The notes under the pieces: generated by a model
Database searches by the model: none
Seen by the model: only the letters and a program-made list of their open reading frames with translations
Told to the model about the DNA's origin: nothing
From: Balneolaceae bacterium
GTDB taxonomy: Bacteria > Bacteroidota > Rhodothermia > Balneolales > Balneolaceae
DNA: 7,344 bases
Direction: 5' to 3'
Assembly (NCBI GenBank): GCA_007118525.1
Contig: SKRK01000098.1
Span: 1-7,344 of the forward strand
Translations under genes and position numbers: made by a program
Part shown: piece by piece, positions 1 to 7,241 of the stretch
Numbering within the stretch: the first letter of the stretch is position 1
Layout: each line of letters starts with the position of its first letter

Positions 1-560
1 CCGGGTAAATGAACCGGCCTGGAGCTTCGGTACTCCAGGTTGTTTTCATCAATAAAGCGGGTAAAGAGAACCGAAGAGCTGAAAAATGAGGCTAATCCTG
101 CATGAAGCATGGCCGGGAGCGATGCCGTTTTGTCCCATTCGTTACGAATTAGAAACTGATTTCGAAGCTCTGTTTCCAGTGTCGAGTGATCAAACGTAAG
201 AGGTTCACTTACGCTTTGAACGATACCCGATTTGGTGAGCTGATGAATTTGGGCTCGTTTAAGGAAGGAAGTTTTTAAAAACCTGGAAACAGACCAGGCA
301 ATGAAATCACCTGAAGGGTCACGGTCTGTGGCAACGATGATATCACCGGCCCATTTGGCTTGTTCGCGAAGTTCTTTTCGGATCTCTCTTTTTTCAGGAT
401 CGGCAATGGCTTTAAGGGTGCCGGTTTTTGAATCAAACTCTGGCCGCCAGCAAAACCCTTCCGTAGCAATTACATAGATGGATGGAGGTGCTTTTTGTTG
501 AATAATTCGCGCAATAACCGGAGATTCAACGACAAGAAGGGTATAGATGCTGCTGTTCAC
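1..560 (-). CDS. Toprim-domain protein, divergent type IA topoisomerase-like (partial, C-terminus outside window)
   Basis: I read 186 codons without a stop from a GTG at 560 to the left edge. The GTG overlaps the ybeY stop by four bases (GTGA), which indicates translational coupling and decides the start. Residues 7-14 (TLLVVESP, Glu12) match the first Toprim strand of topoisomerase I. Residues 76-89 (ATDRDPSGDFIAW) align with the TopA block ATDPDREGEAIAW. Further on, QIHQLTKSGI (104-113) resembles the TopA 'EITKxAI' stretch, and LRNQFLIRNEWDKTASL (132-148) resembles the 'QQARRxLDRLVGYxLS' helix. AGLASFFSSSV (154-164) resembles the 'GLSAGRVQSV' segment. These are known landmarks of type IA topoisomerases, which relax or decatenate DNA through single-strand breaks. 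The active-site tyrosine would lie beyond the window, so activity cannot be judged. Asp78 and Asp80 of the DxDxE metal motif are present, but the third acidic position is Ser82. Family assignment is fairly sure; function is inferred. Confidence 0.8.
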   Translation of the reverse strand, partial: MNSSIYTLLVVESPVIARIIQQKAPPSIYVIATEGFCWRPEFDSKTGTLKAIADPEKREIRKELREQAKWAGDIIVATDRDPSGDFIAWSVSRFLKTSFLKRAQIHQLTKSGIVQSVSEPLTFDHSTLETELRNQFLIRNEWDKTASLPAMLHAGLASFFSSSVLFTRFIDENNLEYRSSRPVHLP

Positions 561-1027
561 AACTCTTTGGTGAGCTGTTCCAGGTAATAATTTTCCAGTT
601 CGGTCATAATACTCTTCTCCTCTTCAGTTTTGTCATCGTACCCCGAGAGATGTATGAGACCGTGAATAAATACTCTCAAAAATTCACTTTCAACATCGGT
701 TCCAAACTCTTTGCTCTGCTCAATTATTCGGGGAGCACAGCAGTAAAGGGTTCCTTCAATGGCTTGGTTGTCCTGTTCGTCGTACCGGAATGTAATAATA
801 TCGGTCACATAATTATGATCGAGATATTTTTCATTGATTTCAATAATTTCGGCCTCGTCTACGTATACCGCTTCGATCTCTTTAAAAACCACATTCTCCC
901 TCTCTTCTACAAAACTCATCAGCTTGATAAGCTGATCTTCATCAACAGGCGGATTTAAACCGGAAGCGTTTGTTACAGTAAGCGCCGGAAGGTTGGTATT
1001 ACCGGGAATGTCAGGAAATGTTTTCAT
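557..1027 (-). CDS. ybeY: Endoribonuclease YbeY (16S rRNA maturation / ribosome quality control)
   Basis: YbeY is a zinc-dependent single-strand endoribonuclease involved in 16S rRNA 3' maturation and ribosome quality control in the cytoplasm. With the ATG at 1027 the protein has 156 residues, normal for the family. The metal-binding block is HGLIHLSGYDDK: His122 and His126 are the first two ligands, and the third, usually His in GYDH, is Asp132. A GY-x-D-K form is what I know from Bacteroidota YbeY proteins. TDIITFRY (75-82) corresponds to the conserved TDVLSFP strand, and EGTLYCC (91-97) to the GDI-type strand that follows. The frame stays open upstream, with an ATG at 1045 and a GTG at 1084. 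These would lengthen the overlap with the preceding gene to 35 or 74 bp, whereas the start at 1027 overlaps by 17 bp. No clear ribosome-binding site distinguishes the starts, so coupling to the upstream gene is likely. The 3' end overlaps the Toprim gene. Confidence 0.93.
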   Translation of the reverse strand: MKTFPDIPGNTNLPALTVTNASGLNPPVDEDQLIKLMSFVEERENVVFKEIEAVYVDEAEIIEINEKYLDHNYVTDIITFRYDEQDNQAIEGTLYCCAPRIIEQSKEFGTDVESEFLRVFIHGLIHLSGYDDKTEEEKSIMTELENYYLEQLTKEL

Positions 1028-1478
1028 CGTCGAATGTGAAATCATCAAGATCTGCCGATTCAGTAAGGGAGAGGGCAACTCCACACATCATCATATCCTG
1101 AGGCAGCTTGGTGAAATCACCTTTCAGAACAGAGTCATGCACATTTGCATAGATGCTGCATCCGGCTCCAGTTTCGATGATAAGCCCTGTTGTTATCCCT
1201 TTCTGTTTCCCAAAAAAGGTTACCTGTTTCAGCATACTACTTGCTATGAAAGCTGTACAGTTGTGGAGCTGCAGAAAGGTTGAGCCGGAATAGACCGATA
1301 CCATATTCATCCGTTCACCATCAACTTCAAGTCCAAGATGAATTTCAAGAGCCAGTCTATAGCCCTGTTCTTTGTTGATTACTTCATAGCGAAATACATC
1401 ATCACCGAGAGGTTTGGGTTCTGTATCCAAAACATTACCGATGGCAGCGATATTTTCTTTGGTAAATTCGTGGATCAT
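1011..1478 (-). CDS. Conserved-looking hypothetical protein upstream of ybeY
   Basis: I do not recognise a family for this 155-residue protein. It has no signal peptide and no convincing membrane helix, so it is probably cytoplasmic. The middle (about residues 40-110) alternates hydrophobic and polar residues and looks beta-rich, for example RLALEIHLGLEV and NMVSVYSGSTFLQL. Residues 94-111 contain a glycine-rich stretch (GLIIETGAGCSIY). Three cysteines (74, 107, 132) are scattered rather than arranged as a zinc or Fe-S motif. The C-terminus is acidic (ADLDDFTFDDENIS). The ATG at 1478 is preceded by a weak AGAG about 9 bases upstream. The gene overlaps ybeY by 17 bp and lies 66 bp after the DUF2723 gene, so it is probably cotranscribed at least with ybeY and the Toprim gene. 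Codon-level openness over 468 bp and operon packing support a real gene. A role in ribosome or RNA metabolism would be guesswork from the neighbour alone. Confidence 0.8.
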   Translation of the reverse strand: MIHEFTKENIAAIGNVLDTEPKPLGDDVFRYEVINKEQGYRLALEIHLGLEVDGERMNMVSVYSGSTFLQLHNCTAFIASSMLKQVTFFGKQKGITTGLIIETGAGCSIYANVHDSVLKGDFTKLPQDMMMCGVALSLTESADLDDFTFDDENIS

Positions 1479-1544
1479 AATGTTACTCTATTTCTGGGCT
1501 GTTTGATACAATATACAATCTGAATGGATATTTATAAATGCGCA

Positions 1545-4500
1545 TTATATTTCCAGTCCAAATCTACGCATCTGTTGCCGGCTCTCTTCAATTGACTCCG
1601 GAAGTGCCAATCTTCCTTCAGTAATTAAATTTATCTCTATAGCGAGCAGCTCTGCGAACTCTTCTTCTTCCAGTTCATAATATACATTTTGCAGTATAGT
1701 AAGCCTGCTTACGGTAAAGCTGATATCTTCTATTTTGTTTTCGCGACGCTCATTTAACCGCTGAACCTGCCTGCGAAGATTTTGTGCGCGTTCGGTTCTG
1801 GCCTGAGCCCTTGCACGGCGTGCATCCTCTTCAAGGCTGTCCATTCGGCCTTCAATATCATCCAGATCGCGCATGTCCCAACGGAGTTCATGCAGAAGCC
1901 GTTCAGCGATAAAATCAGAGAGATCGATTGCGCGCTCCGACTCATTAACTTTCATATATCTGTATGCATAAAGTGCCGCCACGGTCCAGTCGTGCTCAAC
2001 TTTTCTAAATGGAATCATATCTTCGCCATATTTGAGCCAATAGGCAGCCTCTTCAAGATTGCCATCGCGTATATATGCGTCGGCAAGCTGCGTGAACCCA
2101 TACCGATAATTACCCAACATTCTGCGTACGTTTTCGTCAAAATATACCGTTGGTGAGTTCCATCTGTTGAACACAAAGCTGCCTAGACGGGCGGCATGAA
2201 CTTCCGGATCTACATATCCAAATGGGCCGGTCTCGCGTTTTAGGGGCATCACCCTGAAAGCCTTGCCCTCAAACTGGAAATAATCTTCAAGGCCGAGTTG
2301 TCCCGTTCTGGATACTGTATTTGCAAAGTAAATGGGGCGCAGCCACATGTTGTTTTCAAGCAGGTGAAGCACCATCCTGTCTTGTGTTTGCAGGAAATAG
2401 CGGGGATTGCCCTGGCTATCCTGCCCTGCAAACCGGCCTTCCAGATAGAATCTGACTTCATCATCCAGTTCATCTATCGGTACAGAAAAAGGGGTTGCCA
2501 TTCGAATCTGATTATAGATCATCTCATTCATCTCAAGTTGAGCGAGGGGAGATTCCTGCCGAAAGAAAGTGTTGGTGGTATCTTCCAGTTGATCCGGTGT
2601 AGCCTCAAATACCGATCGAAGCAGATCTTTATTGACAGGTATTACGATTTCACCGGGCTCGTGAAGCTCCAGTTGAGTGGTCATCTGTTCAATCTCATCG
2701 TCGGTCAGATTAATGGCCAAAGGAAGCGATTCGTGGGTTTGGCGATCGCGCATTTGCAGGATATACCAGTCTGTATTAAGCAGGCTCAGGTTCACAACCC
2801 GTACATCGGTACGTACACCTTCCACCTCCTGAATGTACCAGAGCGGGAACGTATCGTTGTCGCCATTGGTGAATACAATTGCATTCTCCTCCAATGAGTT
2901 CAACAGATTGTAGGCATAGTCTCTTGCTACATAGTTCTCGCTTCTGTCATGGCTGGGCCAGTTTTGATAGGCCATCCATCCGGGCAGCGCCAAAAGCATA
3001 ACTCCGGCCATGCCATATGCCGCAGCCCTGTTGTCTCCTATAAACTTTTTAAGTAATTCAAATAGTGCTGTAATTCCCAGGCCCATCCAGATGGCATAAG
3101 CAAAAAAGGATCCCACATAGGCGTAATCTCGCTCTCGTGGTTCCATCGGGGTTTGATTCAGGTATACAATAATGGCAAGCCCTGTTAGCACAAACAGGGC
3201 GGTTACAGCGGACGCCCGCCGCCAATCATTCCTATAGTGATATATTAAACCTATCAGGCCAAACAAAAAGGGAATGTAGAAATAACCGGAGTTCGCAGGG
3301 TTATCTGCATGCCGGGTTTCAGAAAATCCGGAATACCATCCTGAATTTTGAATATCAGCTTCACGTCCGATAAAATTCCAGTTTAAATACCTGAGATACA
3401 TGTGATTAATCTGGTAATTCCAGAAATACTGCAGGTCAGAATCAAACTGAGCGTAGTACTCGAGGTGGTGTGGCTGACTGGAGTGACGCCGGGGGAAAAA
3501 CACCTCTTCGTTGCGATCTATGTTCCCGGTTCTGTCATTAAAGGTATAACCTTTCAGTAAAGGTGATTGCCCGTACTGATCGCGGCTCAGATAGCTCACA
3601 AATGCTTCTACCGTTGAGGGATCGTTTTCGTCGATGGGTGGTTCTGCCTGAGAACGGATAATAACCAGGGCATAGCTTGAGTAGCCTATAATAATCATCA
3701 TATAGGCCAGTATTACCATATTGGCAATTCGCATGCCTTTTTTATGAGTATAGTAGATGCCAAATGCTAAAAGAGCTACAAACAGAATAAGAAAAGTGTA
3801 TGCATTGATAAGCCCATAGGTCATACCGCCTATTTTTCCGGCAAGATCAGGCAGGTTGATAATGGTAAGCGGATATACAGATAAAAATCCGGCTATAGCA
3901 ATACCGCTCATTGCCAAAAAGGTGGGAATTGAGAAAGTAAATTTCTTGTAGTAGACAATCATCGCTACAAAGAATAGTGCAAGAAGATTCAGAAGGTGCA
4001 CTCCAATACCAATTCCAAATAAGTAGGCGATGAGAACAAGCCATCGTTCTGCGTAGGGCTGGTCGTGATTTGCCGACCAGCGGAGCGCCATCCACACCAC
4101 CAACGCTGTAAAAAACATGGAAGAAGCATACATTTCGGCTTCAACGGCATTAAACCACTGAGTGTGGGTAACGGTAAAGGTAAGGGCGGCAAGCAAACCA
4201 CCTGCGTACATTCCAAACTGATCCATAAAATCCATTTGATCGGCATTTCCGCGAAACTCTTCTATCAGGCGCACTACAATCAGATAGAGCAGCATTATGG
4301 TAAATGCCGAAGCCGTCACGCTGATCATATTGATACTAAGGGCCACATACTCGGCGGGTACAAACATTGAAACCACACGGCCTACTATCGCAAAAAAAGG
4401 TGATCCGGGCGGATGAGCTACCTGAAGCGTATGTGAAATGGCAATATACTCAGCAGGGTCCCAAAACGAAGCTGTAGGGGCTACTGTCAGTGTATAGACG

Positions 4501-4580
4501 ATAAACGCATAAATAAAACTGAGAAGGGCAAAAAAGATGTTTCGCGAGCGGTGCTGAGCGAAAATTGAGGCAAAATCCAT
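1545..4580 (-). CDS. DUF2723 family large membrane protein, GT-C-like glycosyltransferase candidate
   Basis: This 1011-residue protein is a member of the DUF2723 family, which is common in Bacteroidota and related phyla and regarded as GT-C-like (polyprenyl-phosphate-sugar-dependent protein O-glycosylation). The N-terminal half carries roughly a dozen hydrophobic helices between residues 15 and 310 and again from 430 to 540. The first periplasmic loop holds the family signature FWDPAEYIA with Asp41 and Glu44, then AHPPGSPFF (55-63). The next loop has WFNAVEAEMYA (142-152). All fit the acidic first-loop site of GT-C enzymes. ERDYAYVGSF (483-492) and GDNDTFPLWY (573-582) are further family landmarks. 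From about 540 to the end the protein is soluble. It includes a TPR-like helix pair (about 825-855) and a charged, Arg/Glu-rich probable coiled coil (about 905-950). The ATG at 4580 has no clear ribosome-binding site. About 410 bp separate it from putP, so it probably starts its own transcript. Substrate and sugar cannot be read from sequence. Confidence 0.9.
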   Translation of the reverse strand: MDFASIFAQHRSRNIFFALLSFIYAFIVYTLTVAPTASFWDPAEYIAISHTLQVAHPPGSPFFAIVGRVVSMFVPAEYVALSINMISVTASAFTIMLLYLIVVRLIEEFRGNADQMDFMDQFGMYAGGLLAALTFTVTHTQWFNAVEAEMYASSMFFTALVVWMALRWSANHDQPYAERWLVLIAYLFGIGIGVHLLNLLALFFVAMIVYYKKFTFSIPTFLAMSGIAIAGFLSVYPLTIINLPDLAGKIGGMTYGLINAYTFLILFVALLAFGIYYTHKKGMRIANMVILAYMMIIIGYSSYALVIIRSQAEPPIDENDPSTVEAFVSYLSRDQYGQSPLLKGYTFNDRTGNIDRNEEVFFPRRHSSQPHHLEYYAQFDSDLQYFWNYQINHMYLRYLNWNFIGREADIQNSGWYSGFSETRHADNPANSGYFYIPFLFGLIGLIYHYRNDWRRASAVTALFVLTGLAIIVYLNQTPMEPRERDYAYVGSFFAYAIWMGLGITALFELLKKFIGDNRAAAYGMAGVMLLALPGWMAYQNWPSHDRSENYVARDYAYNLLNSLEENAIVFTNGDNDTFPLWYIQEVEGVRTDVRVVNLSLLNTDWYILQMRDRQTHESLPLAINLTDDEIEQMTTQLELHEPGEIVIPVNKDLLRSVFEATPDQLEDTTNTFFRQESPLAQLEMNEMIYNQIRMATPFSVPIDELDDEVRFYLEGRFAGQDSQGNPRYFLQTQDRMVLHLLENNMWLRPIYFANTVSRTGQLGLEDYFQFEGKAFRVMPLKRETGPFGYVDPEVHAARLGSFVFNRWNSPTVYFDENVRRMLGNYRYGFTQLADAYIRDGNLEEAAYWLKYGEDMIPFRKVEHDWTVAALYAYRYMKVNESERAIDLSDFIAERLLHELRWDMRDLDDIEGRMDSLEEDARRARAQARTERAQNLRRQVQRLNERRENKIEDISFTVSRLTILQNVYYELEEEEFAELLAIEINLITEGRLALPESIEESRQQMRRFGLEI

Positions 4581-4702
4581 GTAGATTCTTATCAGTTACA
4601 TTTCTGGGTTTTAAACACTCTGCTGAGGGCAAATTTTATAATCAGCCCTGTTAACGAATGCCTGTTTGGAAATATTTTTCTGCCATAAGCTTGAAAGCAC
4701 AA

Positions 4703-4732
4703 AATATACCGAATCACCTCTTGAATGCACAA
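4703..4732 (-). promoter_or_regulatory. Candidate promoter for the DUF2723 gene
   Basis: Read on the minus strand there is TTGTGC (4732-4727), an 18-base spacer, and TATATT (4708-4703). The TATATT runs into TTTG, so the block TATATTTTG also resembles the Bacteroidota -7 element (TAnnTTTG) with one extra base. It sits about 120 bases before the ATG at 4580, in the only long gap in the window. The -35 half matches only three of six consensus positions, so this is a guess from motif and position. Confidence 0.28.
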
Positions 4733-4933
4733 TGTAAAAATGCGACAAATCGGGTTTGATTAACCAGGTGTGATTGTACATGAAAATTGAGATCCGGACA
4801 GTATCTTACTGAGAAATAGCAGATCGATGCACAATCCGACGGTTAAACAAGCTGTCATTTTTTGAACGTGATAGCGCTCATTATTTGTACAGGAAGTGTA
4901 ATGCGTGTTAAGCTTTCAGGTTTTTGTCCATGT

Positions 4934-4958
4934 TAAAAGCAGGGTAAATCCGCGTGCT
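4934..4958 (-). terminator. Weak intrinsic terminator candidate after putP
   Basis: On the minus strand, 34 bases after the putP stop, AGCA and TGCT can pair. They enclose an imperfect GC-containing inner stem (about three pairs with bulged C residues) and an ATTTA loop, and are followed at once by TTTT. Position and T-tract fit a Rho-independent terminator, but the stem is short and interrupted, so efficiency would be low. Confidence 0.3.
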
Positions 4959-4991
4959 GAAATTGCTATGAGATGACTTTAGTAATCGCAA

Positions 4992-6464
4992 CTATATTTT
5001 GTCGTGTTGCAGATGTATCTCATCGGAAGGCCCGTCGCCAATGTTACTGGCTATAATAACGGCCAGTGTACAAAACAGAAAACCTGGAATAATGGAGTAG
5101 AGTGTGAATATTTCGTGCTCCAGGCCGGGCAATATCAAGGAGAGATTCTCCCAGATCAGCACAGTTGCTGCACCTGTTACCATCCCTGCAAGTGCACCGT
5201 TTCGCGTCATCTTGCGCCAAAAAAGCGAGAGTATGATTACCGGACCGAATGAGGCTCCAAAACCGGCCCAGGCATATGCTACCAGATCGAGCACTAAATT
5301 ATCAGGGTTCGATGCAAGGTAAAGCGCAATTATGGCAACACCGACAACGGCGAGGCGGCTTACAAGCACAAGTTCTTTTTCTGAAGCTTTGGGTTTCAGA
5401 AATGCCTTGTAGAAATCCTCAGACACGGCACTGGAACAGACCAACAGCTGTGAGTCGACCGTACTCATTACGGCTGAAAGAATTGCTGCCAGAATAATAC
5501 CTGCAACCCATGGATTAAAGAGCACTTGGGTTAACTCAAGGAAGACAATCTCCTGTTCTCCGGCAGCAAGGGGTGAGTCAGCAAAGAATGATATTCCGGT
5601 AAATCCTACAAAAATGGCTCCGTAGAGTGCGAATACCATCCAGACCATAGCGATCATTTTCGCCTTTGGAACATGCTCTTCAGACCGTATAGCCATAAAC
5701 CTTGCAAGAATATGTGGCTGACCAAAATAACCGAGGCCCCAGGCGAGCAGTGAGATAATACCGATATAAGTCATGTTCGAAAACACATCTAAATATGCCG
5801 GGTCGATGGCAGCCGCAGTTGATATAATTTCATCCCAGCTCATGTAGGTAATGATTATAATCACAGGAGCGGCAATTAATGCCAGGAGCATTAATATCCC
5901 CTGGAAAAAATCAGTCCAGCTAACCGCAAGAAATCCGCCAAGAAACGTGTAGGCCACAATGATAATCGCACCGGTGTAAAGTGCTATTTCAGGTGCTAAA
6001 TCAAAAGCACTTTCGAAGAGTGTGGCTCCTGCAACAAGCCCCGATGCCGTGTAGATAGCAAAAAAGACCAGTATCACAAGTGCTGAGATAACCCTGAGCA
6101 TTCTTGATTTATCATAGAAACGATATTCCAGGTAGTCAGGAATGGTAATAGAGTCGCTGGCAATTTCAGTATACTTTCTTAGTTTTTTTGCGACAAATTG
6201 CCAGTTCAGGTAGGCTCCAATAGTTAACCCTATAGCGATCCAGATTTGATTCAAGCCGAAAGCATACACTGCACCGGGTAATCCGAGCAGCAACCAGCCG
6301 CTCATATCTGATGCACCTGCGCTCAGGGCAGCAACACCACTTCCAAGTTTTCGTCCTCCAAGAATGTAGTCGGAAAGGGTGTGGGTGTAACGGTAAAATA
6401 GAATTCCAAATCCAATGAGGGCAACCAGGTAGATGATAAATGTGGTAAGTGTCGCCGGATTCAT
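4992..6464 (-). CDS. putP: Sodium/proline symporter PutP (SSS family)
   Basis: This 490-residue inner-membrane protein takes up proline with Na+. E. coli PutP has 502 residues. Similarity is visible along the whole length: SDYILGGRKLGSG (31-43), ALSAGASDMSGW (46-57), LPDY-like IPDYLEYRF (108-116), FLAVSWTDFFQ (178-188), WGLGYFGQPHILARFM (242-257), SAVMSTVDSQLLVCSS (330-345) and VAYAWAGFGASFGPV (395-409). Residues known from E. coli are kept with a constant offset of two: Asp53 (Asp55, Na+), Tyr138 (Tyr140), and Trp242, Tyr246 and Pro250 (Trp244, Tyr248, Pro252, substrate site). Ser334 and Thr335 correspond to the Na+ ligands Ser340 and Thr341. These make proline the likely substrate, although relatives for other solutes exist. 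The ATG at 6464 overlaps the stop of a 38-residue membrane protein gene by four bases (ATGA), so the two are almost certainly cotranslated. The hydrophilic C-terminal tail is short (about 15 residues). Confidence 0.95.
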   Translation of the reverse strand: MNPATLTTFIIYLVALIGFGILFYRYTHTLSDYILGGRKLGSGVAALSAGASDMSGWLLLGLPGAVYAFGLNQIWIAIGLTIGAYLNWQFVAKKLRKYTEIASDSITIPDYLEYRFYDKSRMLRVISALVILVFFAIYTASGLVAGATLFESAFDLAPEIALYTGAIIIVAYTFLGGFLAVSWTDFFQGILMLLALIAAPVIIIITYMSWDEIISTAAAIDPAYLDVFSNMTYIGIISLLAWGLGYFGQPHILARFMAIRSEEHVPKAKMIAMVWMVFALYGAIFVGFTGISFFADSPLAAGEQEIVFLELTQVLFNPWVAGIILAAILSAVMSTVDSQLLVCSSAVSEDFYKAFLKPKASEKELVLVSRLAVVGVAIIALYLASNPDNLVLDLVAYAWAGFGASFGPVIILSLFWRKMTRNGALAGMVTGAATVLIWENLSLILPGLEHEIFTLYSIIPGFLFCTLAVIIASNIGDGPSDEIHLQHDKI

Positions 6465-6577
6465 TCTCGGTTACGTTTTGTTTCGATGAAATAGGTTATG
6501 ATAGAGAGCAATACAACTCCCAGCATGGGTACCAGGAGCCAAAACCAGGCTGCAAAAGAGAGTGAAGTTTGTTCCAT
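6461..6577 (-). CDS. 38-residue single-pass membrane protein, candidate PutP accessory subunit
   Basis: A short frame runs from the ATG at 6577 to a TGA at 6463-6461 that overlaps the putP ATG (ATGA). It encodes MEQTSLSFAAWFWLLVPMLG followed by VVLLSIITYFIETKRNRE. Residues 9-31 form one strongly hydrophobic helix with Trp11 and Trp13 near its start. The charged end (ETKRNRE) predicts an N-out, C-in orientation by the positive-inside rule. The four-base overlap, same strand and membrane character support a real gene working with the symporter. Small one-helix subunits are known for other Na+-coupled carriers, such as MetS for the NSS transporter MetP in Corynebacterium. By analogy this could stabilise or tune PutP. 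No strong ribosome-binding site precedes the ATG. The alternative is a leader peptide that only sets putP translation. I cannot name a homologue. Confidence 0.72.
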   Translation of the reverse strand: MEQTSLSFAAWFWLLVPMLGVVLLSIITYFIETKRNRE

Positions 6578-6655
6578 GAAATTGGTGATGTTGAAAATGT
6601 TTGAAAACTTGACCCTTAATAAGAATTTTGTGGCCAAGTGGCAAGTACAAGCTTA

Positions 6656-7234
6656 CTATTTGTTCGGTAAGCCTACTTTTTGCTCAATACTCTTCAGTGT
6701 TTTGTTGATATCCCGAAGTAGGGGAAGCAGTTCACTGTCTGAGGCGGACAATGTTCCGGGGCTTGTCGACTCCGGGGCAGTGGGGTACATGTCTGTGATA
6801 TCATCTCGTTGATCAAGCACCATTTCACGAAATTTTCGGGCATCAATTATCCCGGTCAGCGACATATCAGCGGCACCCTGTACACTTTGTCCGGCTGTTT
6901 CGATTTTAAGATAGCTCAAGCCAAAATACCTCAGTACCGGACCTTCTTTAAACGTTAAGTCCTGAATCTTATCCAGCGGTATGGTTCTTTCTGTTTGAAA
7001 CCAAACACCCTTCTTGAAATGAAGGGCCCGGGTTGTCAGTTCACAAAAGAGGCTGTCATAATATCGGTCGATATACTTTTTGCCGAAGATGAACCAGAAG
7101 GGGATAAGCAGAATTCCTACAAGGGTAATGGTCAATAACAGAAGGCCACCATAAAAGGAGTATTTTTTTAATCTGGGGTCAAATTTTGCTTCAAAGAGTT
7201 GCCTGGAACGCCGTGAATTGGTTTGAGATGCCAT
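6656..7234 (-). CDS. Bacterial PH-domain (DUF304/YdbS-like) membrane-anchored protein
   Basis: From the ATG at 7234 the protein has 192 residues, numbered here from that start. A basic N-terminus (SRRSRQ, KFDPRLKKY) leads into a long hydrophobic segment at about 27-51 (YGGLLLLTITLVGILLIPFW and on), enough for one long or two tightly spaced helices. The bPH2 domain follows at about 53-115. Its typical features are TRALHFKKGVWF (68-79), RTIPLDKIQDLTF (83-95) and LRYFGLSYLKIETAG (101-115). These match the known pattern of a Gly-turn hairpin, then 'iPl..Iqdv', then 'GlgtlrveTaG'. The tail is a polar Pro/Ser/Thr linker and a C-terminal helix (SELLPLLRDINKTLKSIEQK). The frame extends upstream to an ATG at 7261 and a TTG at 7267. 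I prefer 7234 because AAGG lies seven bases before it. The family is widespread but its molecular role is poorly known. It lies 78 bp before the small putP-linked gene and may share its transcript. Confidence 0.85.
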   Translation of the reverse strand: MASQTNSRRSRQLFEAKFDPRLKKYSFYGGLLLLTITLVGILLIPFWFIFGKKYIDRYYDSLFCELTTRALHFKKGVWFQTERTIPLDKIQDLTFKEGPVLRYFGLSYLKIETAGQSVQGAADMSLTGIIDARKFREMVLDQRDDITDMYPTAPESTSPGTLSASDSELLPLLRDINKTLKSIEQKVGLPNK

Positions 7235-7241
7235 CTTAGAG

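Larger units (their letters stand above)
4581..4991. other. Intergenic region of about 410 bp without a supported gene
   Basis: This gap separates the putP stop from the DUF2723 start. It is AT-rich compared with its flanks. Only very short frames occur on the minus strand (7, 8 and 32 codons), none with a ribosome-binding site. It contains a weak hairpin followed by T residues just after putP and a candidate promoter nearer the DUF2723 gene, listed separately. I see no tRNA, no extended repeat and no recognisable riboswitch. The length is generous for this compact region, so an unannotated small RNA or long leader is possible but nothing in the sequence demands it. Confidence 0.6.

Noticed and set aside
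2298..2897. A 199-codon open frame on the plus strand opposite the DUF2723 gene.
   Set aside because: It lies wholly inside a strongly supported gene on the other strand. Its product shows no recognisable domain and is rich in Cys, His and Ile as antisense frames often are.
4626..4649. Inverted repeat AGGGC/GCCCT with a 14-base AT-rich loop before the DUF2723 gene.
   Set aside because: Only five base pairs with a long loop and no T-tract, too weak to call a terminator or operator.
4725..4835. Nine-base direct repeat ATGCACAAT at 4725-4733 and 4827-4835.
   Set aside because: A single repeated 9-mer in about 400 bp is not far from chance, has no dyad symmetry, and the 102-base spacing suggests no simple operator arrangement.
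4760..4858. A 32-codon frame on the minus strand in the putP-DUF2723 gap, beginning MTACLTVGLCIDLL.
   Set aside because: No ribosome-binding site, no coupling to a neighbour, and a frame of this length is expected by chance in a 410-bp gap. It has a hydrophobic first half but no charged flanks like a typical one-helix protein.
6578..6655. Possible terminator between the PH-domain gene and the small putP-linked gene (GCC-ACTT-GGC flanked by TTGT and ACAA).
   Set aside because: The inner stem is only three pairs and the outer arms do not stack on it continuously. There is no clean T-run, so readthrough from the PH gene into putP remains equally likely.
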